This document shows positions 1 through 4,611 of a DNA stretch of 5,247 nucleotides, piece by piece. Location of the stretch: the NCBI GenBank assembly GCA_002724775.1, contig PBPR01000029.1, positions 1-5,247 on the forward strand, given 5' to 3'. This DNA is from Methanobacteriota archaeon (GTDB lineage: Archaea > Thermoplasmatota > Poseidoniia > MGIII > CG-Epi1). Position 1 is the stretch's first letter. Each line of letters begins with the position of its first letter. The notes under the pieces were generated by a model. It did not search any database and had not been told where the DNA came from. It saw only the letters and a list, made by a program, of their open reading frames with translations. The translations under genes were made by a program, and so were the position numbers.

Positions 1-1460
1 AAAGCAAAGCCATAGTCACCTTCCTCCTCTACGTGAAGAGTTGCAAAAGCTACATGGTGCTCTTCGTGGTCATTAATAGTTACTTCGACCCACATAAGCT
101 CATCTCCTACACATTCCTCTTCAATAATGTGATCCATTATTTCATCACTAACCATATCATAACAATAGGATTCAGGCTCATAATCTTCTTCCCAAGAGTG
201 CCAGAATTCATCAAAAGAAAGTAATGAATCGTTGTTAGTATCAAACATCATTAAAACATCTTCTGGAGTCAATACGAATTCGGATTCCTCATCATGATGG
301 GTTTCATTATCACCATGATCATCATGAGTTTCATTGTCATCATGGTCATCATGAGTTTCATTGTCATCATGGTCATCATCTCCATGGTCATCGTGATCAT
401 CATGGCCATCTTCGTCATCAAACTCCATTACTGCTGGAATAAAATGCTCAAGTTCGGTTAGATTTAGGAAGCCATCGCCATCTGCGTCTGAACTATTGAA
501 GATAGACATTAATTCAGTCATCTCTTCATTGTGATCATCTCCGTGATCGTTATGATCATCTCCGTGGTCATCGTGATCATCATCATGGTCATCGTGAGTT
601 TCATTGTCATCATGGTCGTCATGATCATCGTGGTCATCTCCGTGGCCATGGTGGTGGTGGTGAGCGTGACCGCCCATCATCTTGAGAACTACCATGTCAA
701 ACTCGGTAGCTGCTCCGTATTCGAATTCTAATAGATATTCTCCTTCTTCAAGGTGGAAAACCGATACAACCGTGTCTGAAGGACAATTTGCTGGATTACT
801 GATTACCTTTTCAGCCATTGCATGGTTGTGACCTGCGTGATCATCGTGATCATCTCCATGGTCATCGTGATCATCTCCGTGGTCATCGTGATCATCTCCA
901 TGGTCATCGTGATCATCATCTATTTCAGGATAGGATACCTTGTGAGTCATGGCTTCTGCATGAATTTCAACGTCTCCTGCCTCATCATGATGGTCAGCAA
1001 GAGTTACTGCTTCGTAAGCATCATCATTCAATGCTTCACATATGTCGTTCAGAAGCATGGACTGATAATCTAATGTATTTTCACCAGAAGGCATTGCATG
1101 GGTTTGTATTGCATTTGGTGCATCACCTCCCAAGCTTGATATTGTTGATTCTACCCAAGGCTCAAGGTTCAAACCATGGTAGAAAAATAAGTCTACTTCT
1201 TGTAATCTAATTAGATCAGAAGCTGAAGGTTCATAATCATGAACCGGAACGTTTGAGGGACTAATAATTTCTACTGTAATTCTGTCTCCTCCAACGGCCC
1301 TAGCAAGTTCAGCAACATGATAAGTTGAAACCATAACATTACCTAGACTTGTAGGGCTTGTTACAGAATCTGTTTTTTCTTCCTCATTATCAATACAACC
1401 TACAAAACTAGAAAAAACCATTACAATTGCGAATGCTATTGCTGATGTCTTAGTATTCAT
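1..1460 (-). CDS. ZnuA/TroA-like metal-binding lipoprotein with His/Asp tracts and EF-hands (3' end cut by window edge)
   Basis: I translated this frame by hand: it is open for 486 codons from ATG 1460 to the left edge, so the C-terminus is missing. Residues 1-22 form a lipoprotein signal ending in F-V-G-C (lipid anchor C22), so the protein should sit outside the membrane. Residues about 42-104 match the first lobe of ZnuA/TroA substrate-binding proteins of zinc/manganese ABC importers: the first-ligand motif VPVHDYEPS (H74), then YHGLNLEPWVE at 94-104. The rest is not ordinary ZnuA. His/Asp tracts lie at 181-208, 265-310 and 348-390; canonical EF-hand loops at 325-336 (DADGDGFLNLTE) and 407-418 (DTNNDSLLSFDE); beta-rich segments near 226-260 and 450-486. 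ZnuA usually has about 300 residues with one short His loop. The remaining metal ligands and second lobe are not seen and may lie beyond the edge. Zinc is likely but other divalent metals are possible. It is transcribed with the regulator upstream. Confidence 0.85.
   Translation of the reverse strand, partial: MNTKTSAIAFAIVMVFSSFVGCIDNEEEKTDSVTSPTSLGNVMVSTYHVAELARAVGGDRITVEIISPSNVPVHDYEPSASDLIRLQEVDLFFYHGLNLEPWVESTISSLGGDAPNAIQTHAMPSGENTLDYQSMLLNDICEALNDDAYEAVTLADHHDEAGDVEIHAEAMTHKVSYPEIDDDHDDHGDDHDDHGDDHDDHGDDHDDHAGHNHAMAEKVISNPANCPSDTVVSVFHLEEGEYLLEFEYGAATEFDMVVLKMMGGHAHHHHHGHGDDHDDHDDHDDNETHDDHDDDHDDHGDDHNDHGDDHNEEMTELMSIFNSSDADGDGFLNLTELEHFIPAVMEFDDEDGHDDHDDHGDDDHDDNETHDDHDDNETHDDHGDNETHHDEESEFVLTPEDVLMMFDTNNDSLLSFDEFWHSWEEDYEPESYCYDMVSDEIMDHIIEEECVGDELMWVEVTINDHEEHHVAFATLHVEEEGDYGFA
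294..404 (-). repeat. His/Asp-rich coding repeat tract 3 with a 27-bp exact duplication
   Basis: This stretch encodes runs of DDH and the unit DDNETH, lying between the two EF-hand loops of the ZnuA-like protein. A 27-bp unit at 321-347 is repeated exactly and immediately at 348-374, which points to recent duplication. A third copy with one changed base occurs at 591-617, in tract 2. The whole tract keeps the reading frame. Confidence 0.85.
531..668 (-). repeat. His/Asp-rich coding repeat tract 2 with a polyhistidine run
   Basis: This tract encodes residues 265-310 of the ZnuA-like protein. It starts with HAHHHHHGHG (bases 642-668) and continues with degenerate DDH, GDDH and DDNETH units. 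It is built from the same 21- and 27-bp units as the other two tracts but is more diverged. It sits directly before the first EF-hand. It is expected to bind several divalent metal ions. Confidence 0.8.
837..920 (-). repeat. 21-bp tandem repeat encoding (DDHDDHG)n, tract 1
   Basis: About four copies of a 21-bp unit encode the heptad DDHDDHG at residues 181-208 of the ZnuA-like protein. The copies are almost identical and differ mainly by a CAT/CAC alternation in one His codon (bases 858-860, 879-881, 900-902). Such purity is typical of recent slippage or unequal crossing-over, and copy number may vary between strains. Confidence 0.85.
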
Positions 1461-1463
1461 CTA

Positions 1464-1700
1464 TCAGCACCCCAAATTACAATCGCATTCAACTTCAGGG
1501 CCGTGATTATAGTCGTAAGGGCATGCTGGATAAAGTGCATCGATGGCACCTTGATCTAACGACCACTTCAATAAATCTGAAATTAGTTGAGAACGGCTTA
1601 TACCTTCTATATTTGACTTCCAACCATCTAGCTGTTGAACTAGAGACACTGGAATATCTGCGGAAACTTTAGTCAGTGCGTATCTTGAACGACGTGTCAT
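1464..1700 (-). CDS. Small ribbon-helix-helix (CopG-like) regulator with Cys/His metal-binding tail
   Basis: This is a 78-residue protein. Residues about 9-50 fit a ribbon-helix-helix DNA-binding domain: strand TKVSADIP, helix SLVQQLDGWKSN, a turn IEGISRS, then helix SQLISDLLKWSLDQ. Such proteins bind operators as dimers. The last 19 residues hold C60, H66, C72, C74 and C78, a likely soft-metal (zinc) site. NikR is the known metal-responsive member of this fold, but it has a large ACT-like C-terminal domain, and no such domain is present here. The start is supported by a TATA box about 25 nt upstream, which gives a leaderless mRNA; no Shine-Dalgarno is seen. The gene ends TGA-TAG-ATG into the ZnuA-like gene, with 3 bases between, so the two are almost certainly one operon. 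I infer that it is a metal sensor repressing its own operon through the inverted repeat at 1733-1764. The exact metal is unknown. Confidence 0.8.
   Translation of the reverse strand: MTRRSRYALTKVSADIPVSLVQQLDGWKSNIEGISRSQLISDLLKWSLDQGAIDALYPACPYDYNHGPEVECDCNLGC
1468..1473 (-). promoter_or_regulatory. Shine-Dalgarno site for the ZnuA-like gene
   Basis: On the minus strand this reads GGGGTG, seven bases before ATG 1460 and inside the last codons of the upstream regulator gene. It complements the archaeal 16S 3' end (GGTG core). It supports the 1460 start and translation from a shared mRNA. Confidence 0.65.
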
Positions 1701-1720
1701 AATCCAAACTCAGAAGGCCT

Positions 1721-1730
1721 GTATAAAAAG
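1721..1730 (-). promoter_or_regulatory. Archaeal TATA box for the regulator/ZnuA-like operon
   Basis: On the minus strand this reads CTTTTTATAC, a good archaeal TATA element. It lies 21-30 bases upstream of the regulator ATG (1700), so transcription should begin at or next to the start codon, giving a leaderless message. Confidence 0.65.
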
Positions 1731-1732
1731 AT

Positions 1733-1764
1733 TAGGATAGTAATATTTTTCTAATATTATCCTA
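1733..1764. promoter_or_regulatory. Imperfect inverted repeat, likely operator of the metal operon
   Basis: The core is TAATATT-n5-AATATTA at 1741-1759. The arms extend outward as TAGGATA...ATATT on the left (1733-1747, with a 3-base insertion) and AATATTATCCTA on the right (1753-1764). It abuts the TATA box on its upstream side, where TFB binds (BRE position), so a bound dimer could block initiation. The adjacent ribbon-helix-helix protein is the obvious candidate binder. The region is AT-rich, so part of the symmetry could be chance. Confidence 0.5.
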
Positions 1765-1889
1765 TTATTTAGTTATTTTATAAACTCTTTTCTTAACAAA
1801 TATTTATAATTTTAACCTTGAAATCGAGGATGAAAAATGTGTTCAAAAACTTAGAGTAGAATAATAAGCACACACCTTAATGTAGTTAA
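1765..1889 (+). promoter_or_regulatory. Leader region of the DUF4430 gene with TATA-like elements and a 9-codon ORF
   Basis: This is the plus-strand half of the 189-base divergent spacer. A TATA-like TTTATAA lies at 1803-1809 and would place the transcription start near 1830. There, an ATG opens a 9-codon ORF (1830-1859, MKNVFKNLE, stop TAG) in frame with the downstream gene. Further in-frame stops at 1878 and 1887 separate it from ATG 1890. A weaker TATA-like AATAATAA at 1860-1867 would instead give a leaderless start at 1890. No Shine-Dalgarno precedes 1890. Confidence 0.4.
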
Positions 1890-2396
1890 ATGAACGAAAA
1901 TGCAGTACAAATTGGAGTAGCACTTGTAGTCCTTAATTTGGTTGCCTGGGGTGGCTTTGTTGCCCTAGAGGATGAAGATTCGCCAATTTACATAACAGAA
2001 TACATCACAGAGACCATAACTGAATATGTAAATGAAACTGTATATTTACAAGAGAAAGTTGAAATTGCTAATGTAACTGTTCACATTGATTACAATGGGG
2101 CTGAGGCTAATGCTACGGCAAACACTAACATAACTACAATAAGTTATAATGTCACTGTAATTGGAGACAACTCTGCGTTTAATGCAACTTTAGAAGCTGC
2201 AAAAGGAAACTTTCAAGTTACTTTCAGCTGGCACCCATCATTTGGTGTATTCATAGAATCTGTAGATGGAGTTCCTGGAAGTCCATGCTATTGGGAATTA
2301 CTTTATAACAATGAAACATCAATGCTAGGAGCTTCAAGCTTACTTCTTGCTGAAAACGATTCAATAACTTGGAAATACAACACCGACTGGTGTTAA
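1890..2396 (+). CDS. Membrane-anchored, glycosylatable DUF4430 (transcobalamin C-terminal-like) surface protein
   Basis: This is a 168-residue protein. Residues about 6-26 are a hydrophobic segment without a clear cleavage site, so it is probably an uncleaved N-terminal anchor with the rest outside the cell. A Thr/Glu-rich stalk (31-58) follows, with the sense repeat ITEYITETITEY. Residues about 106-163 resemble DUF4430, the small beta-rich fold also seen at the C-terminus of transcobalamin: GVFIESVDGVPG, then an aromatic YWELLYNNETS, then LGASSLLLAENDSITWKY. There are eight N-x-S/T sequons (N48, N61, N74, N80, N87, N98, N141, N156). C133 and C168 could form a disulfide. The function is unknown; the fold is often used for ligand binding or adhesion. 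It is transcribed divergently from the metal operon, so a link to it is possible but unproven. Its stop overlaps that of the next gene, which runs in the opposite direction. Confidence 0.75.
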   Translation: MNENAVQIGVALVVLNLVAWGGFVALEDEDSPIYITEYITETITEYVNETVYLQEKVEIANVTVHIDYNGAEANATANTNITTISYNVTVIGDNSAFNATLEAAKGNFQVTFSWHPSFGVFIESVDGVPGSPCYWELLYNNETSMLGASSLLLAENDSITWKYNTDWC

Positions 2397-2806
2397 TCTG
2401 TAGCGAAAATCATATCATCGCTTTTGAAAGCTTTGAACTCAAGTGCATTTCCGCAGGGATCTAAGAAAAACATAGTGGACTGTTCTCCAGGTTCGCCTTT
2501 GAACCTAGTATGCGGTTCAATAATGAAATCGATGCCTGATTCCTTTAATGATTGAGATAAAGAATCCCATTTTCCTTGTTCTAAAATTACACCAAAATGA
2601 CTAGAAGGCACGTCATCACCATCGACTGAATTTGTTTCAGCCTTTTCCATGGCATCTACCAAGTGGGCAACTACTTGGTGACCATACATATCAAAATCTA
2701 TCCATCTATCTGAGCTTCGACCTTCCTTACAGCCCAAAATCTTTGTGTAAAATTCTCTAGTTTTTTCTAAATCATCTACCGGGAAAGCAAGGTGAAATGG
2801 ACGCAT
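2393..2806 (-). CDS. VOC-superfamily (glyoxalase/extradiol dioxygenase-like) protein
   Basis: This 137-residue, single-chain vicinal-oxygen-chelate protein has two beta-alpha-beta-beta-beta modules: residues about 3-50 (FHLAFPVDDLEKTREFYTKILG, then WIDFDMYGHQVVAHLV) and about 69-126 (HFGVILEQ, then STMFFLDPCGNALEFKAF). The expected metal ligands are H5, H70 and E123, with H48 near the usual fourth position. The SSDRWIDFD, GEQSTMFFLDP and GNALEFKAF stretches match a conserved family of VOC proteins that I recall as common in proteobacteria and usually annotated only as glyoxalase or dioxygenase. The substrate is not known. Its length is typical of the family. The start at ATG 2806 places the conserved strand at residue 4, as usual. 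It is a single-gene unit, tail to tail with the DUF4430 gene (stops overlap at 2394-2395) and head to head with the kinase-like gene. Confidence 0.85.
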   Translation of the reverse strand: MRPFHLAFPVDDLEKTREFYTKILGCKEGRSSDRWIDFDMYGHQVVAHLVDAMEKAETNSVDGDDVPSSHFGVILEQGKWDSLSQSLKESGIDFIIEPHTRFKGEPGEQSTMFFLDPCGNALEFKAFKSDDMIFATD

Positions 2807-2844
2807 AAGATAATATTATGTTGCTCTTTTTACGTATTATCTTA
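2806..2844. repeat. Perfect 10-bp inverted repeat in a divergent promoter region
   Basis: TAAGATAATA at 2806-2815 is matched by TATTATCTTA at 2835-2844, with a 19-base spacer. It lies between the divergent VOC and kinase-like genes, and the left arm touches the VOC start codon. It could be an operator, or two TATA-like elements facing opposite ways. The AT-rich composition lowers its significance. Confidence 0.4.
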
Positions 2845-2857
2845 AGTAGAAATGTCT

Positions 2858-2863
2858 AGGTGA
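2858..2863 (+). promoter_or_regulatory. Shine-Dalgarno that favours the ATG at 2869 over the GTG at 2860
   Basis: GGTGA with a preceding A (AGGTGA) matches the archaeal anti-Shine-Dalgarno and ends five bases before ATG 2869. The GTG at 2860 is part of this same motif and so is less likely to be the start. A leaderless GTG start from a TATA-like element near 2827-2836 remains an alternative. Confidence 0.6.
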
Positions 2864-2868
2864 ACACT

Positions 2869-3546
2869 ATGGACGAAACTGTATTGATTATCGCAATTGT
2901 CATTTACGGATTGTTCATTATTTTTGGTACAAAATGGGTTTTCGAATTCATGATGGCGCGAAATATGAAAGAAAATGTTGCCATTTACTACAACCGCAAA
3001 ATTTTACATATGTTCTGTGGCGGGCTTATAGGAATGATGGCTCCCTCTATTCTTAGCGAGCCGATCTATGCTCTCTACATAGGATTTTTATTTACAATTA
3101 TAACTTACATTCCATATTACACAGGCCATTTGCTGTATTGGGTACAAACTAACGACAACAAAAATGATGTTAATTTTTGTTTCATGGCAGGATTATCTGT
3201 ATATCTGATTTGGGAATTACTGGGAGACCCTTACCTAGCAATTATACCTCTGTTATTCATGGCGTTTGGTGACGGAGTAACTGGAATTGCAAGAAATTTA
3301 AAATTCGGTTATCGTACTAAAAATCCAATAGGAAATGTATTCATGGCAATTGTCTGTATCCCTATGGGATATTACCTAGGTGGCTTATCAGATCCTGCTC
3401 TTCCTATCTGGGGAGTAATAGCTGCGATTGTAGCTACAATTGTAGAAAGATATGAGTACGGACCTATAGATGACAATGTACTAATTACCGTAAGTGCTAC
3501 AATAGTCCTTTTTATCGGAAATGATGTCGGACCTTTAACCGGGTAA
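2869..3546 (+). CDS. Integral membrane CTP-dependent polyprenol kinase-like protein (dolichol/phytol kinase family)
   Basis: This is a 225-residue protein with about seven membrane segments (roughly 4-22, 48-60, 66-82, 104-119, 122-134, 156-172, 178-192 and a weaker one at 204-218). It fits the SEC59/VTE5-like family (COG0170), which uses CTP to phosphorylate dolichol, phytol or other isoprenoid alcohols. The family signs are an RK-x-x-H motif after the first helix (R43, K44, H47), FGDGVTGIARNLKFG (133-147, D135 in the usual nucleotide/metal position), a following K-N-P-x-G (151-155) and E193 with PIDDNVLI (199-206). The related phosphatidate cytidylyltransferases are a less likely reading. 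In an archaeon it could supply dolichyl phosphate for N-glycosylation or salvage geranylgeraniol. The sequon-rich surface protein nearby fits the former, but that link is inference. Seventeen bases separate its stop from that of the oppositely directed esterase gene. Confidence 0.75.
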   Translation: MDETVLIIAIVIYGLFIIFGTKWVFEFMMARNMKENVAIYYNRKILHMFCGGLIGMMAPSILSEPIYALYIGFLFTIITYIPYYTGHLLYWVQTNDNKNDVNFCFMAGLSVYLIWELLGDPYLAIIPLLFMAFGDGVTGIARNLKFGYRTKNPIGNVFMAIVCIPMGYYLGGLSDPALPIWGVIAAIVATIVERYEYGPIDDNVLITVSATIVLFIGNDVGPLTG

Positions 3547-3563
3547 TTTGTGTAGTTAGCTAT

Positions 3564-4607
3564 TTATTTCTTAGAAAATCTACTCATAAAATCCCAAGCA
3601 ATTTGAGGAGTGTCTACTCCTCCCGGATTACCTGGCTCAGGTGAACCTGGATCATTTTTCAAGTAAACATTATGGGCTGCTAGATTGAGCGAAACTAGAG
3701 CAACCTCAGAGCCATTATCGCAGTCTGTAAATTCCTGTACTGTATAACCTGCATTTGTCTCACTAAGTGTGGGAAGGGCTTCTGTACAGCCATTCATTTC
3801 CTTCCATTCAAACAAATTTTGCTCGGCACCCGTAAACCATACTTGTTGCTGGAAAATAATGCTTGAGGTTATCAAACTTCCATATGGCGCAATTGGGTCT
3901 TCTAGACCGTGTATTTCCATAATCGGAATCGCATTGTAACCAGAGGAAGGCTCCTCGAGTAAATACATAGACATGCATGCCATTGCAGCTAAGATATCTG
4001 AAGCATCATTAGCAAATGCTTGAGCCATTGCGCACCCAGTAGACCAGCCAGTCATGTAAATTCGATTTGTATCAACAGGAAATGTATCTGAAGTATGATA
4101 AATCAGAGTTCTCAAAAAACCATAATCATCGATACCATCTTCATTAGCTGGATCGCAGCATTGTCCAAAATTCCAAGAATTCTCGTACCCATGAGGATAA
4201 ACAACAATTGCATTATTTTCTTCTGCTATTCGATCCATATCAGATAATCGATACTGATTATCCGCAGATCTTTCCAAAGCATGTAAATCTAAAATTAATG
4301 GAATTGATTGAGAATCATCTGTTGAGTTAGGAACGTAAATTGTCCAACATCTATCTATTCCATCATACTCAAAACATTCATCCTTCATACCAATGAAAAA
4401 TGAACTGTTATCTTCTTGCGGAGGTTCCTCAGGTTCTTCGGGCTCCTCTGGCTCTTCCTCTACAGTTTCATTTGTTTCTTGAACTTGTTCTTGTTGAACT
4501 TCTACCTCATCGGAATCTTCCAATTGATAAATAAAAAAATACCCATATGCGCCGCTTGCACCTGTAATCAAGAGCAATGTAACTAGAATTAGGGTGATTT
4601 TCTTCAT
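3564..4607 (-). CDS. Surface-anchored PHB-depolymerase/feruloyl-esterase-like alpha/beta hydrolase (LpqC type)
   Basis: This is a 347-residue protein. Residues 4-27 are a hydrophobic signal or anchor. Residues 29-67 are an acidic Glu/Pro linker with EEP repeats, typical of a tether at the cell surface. The hydrolase domain runs from about 75 to 345. The catalytic triad can be placed as S189 in G-W-S-T-G (187-191), D237 in HGLEDPIAPY, and H312 in LAAHNVY near the end. The WNFGQCCDPANEDGIDDYGFL block (145-164) is typical of polyhydroxybutyrate depolymerase and feruloyl/acetylxylan esterase relatives. The usual LHG oxyanion motif reads LHA here (108-110). Cysteine pairs suggest disulfides. It probably cleaves esters on extracellular polymers or plant/algal phenolics; the substrate cannot be told. 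The gene starts 4 bases after the aldolase stop without a clear Shine-Dalgarno, so it may be read from the aldolase mRNA or from a promoter inside that gene. Confidence 0.85.
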   Translation of the reverse strand: MKKITLILVTLLLITGASGAYGYFFIYQLEDSDEVEVQQEQVQETNETVEEEPEEPEEPEEPPQEDNSSFFIGMKDECFEYDGIDRCWTIYVPNSTDDSQSIPLILDLHALERSADNQYRLSDMDRIAEENNAIVVYPHGYENSWNFGQCCDPANEDGIDDYGFLRTLIYHTSDTFPVDTNRIYMTGWSTGCAMAQAFANDASDILAAMACMSMYLLEEPSSGYNAIPIMEIHGLEDPIAPYGSLITSSIIFQQQVWFTGAEQNLFEWKEMNGCTEALPTLSETNAGYTVQEFTDCDNGSEVALVSLNLAAHNVYLKNDPGSPEPGNPGGVDTPQIAWDFMSRFSKK

Positions 4608-4611
4608 TTAA

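Noticed and set aside
33..224. Plus-strand 63-residue open frame
   Set aside because: It lies wholly opposite the EF-hand part of the ZnuA-like gene and shows no family features or start signals.
837..920. CRISPR-like repeat array
   Set aside because: The 21-bp units are directly tandem with no unique spacers and encode an in-frame protein tract.
531..1210. Plus-strand open frames at 531-731, 818-1210 and 822-1073, some with His/Arg or Ile/Val-rich repeats
   Set aside because: They are antisense shadows of the His/Asp repeat codons in the minus-strand ZnuA-like gene, which has a continuous frame with recognisable domains.
1464..1700. Antitoxin of a toxin-antitoxin pair (RHH fold)
   Set aside because: The adjacent gene is a large lipoprotein, not a toxin, and the Cys/His tail is better explained by metal sensing.
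3561..3572. T-rich stretch after the kinase-like gene as an archaeal terminator
   Set aside because: TATTTATTTCTT has no run of five or more T, and no hairpin is evident, so the call would be too weak.
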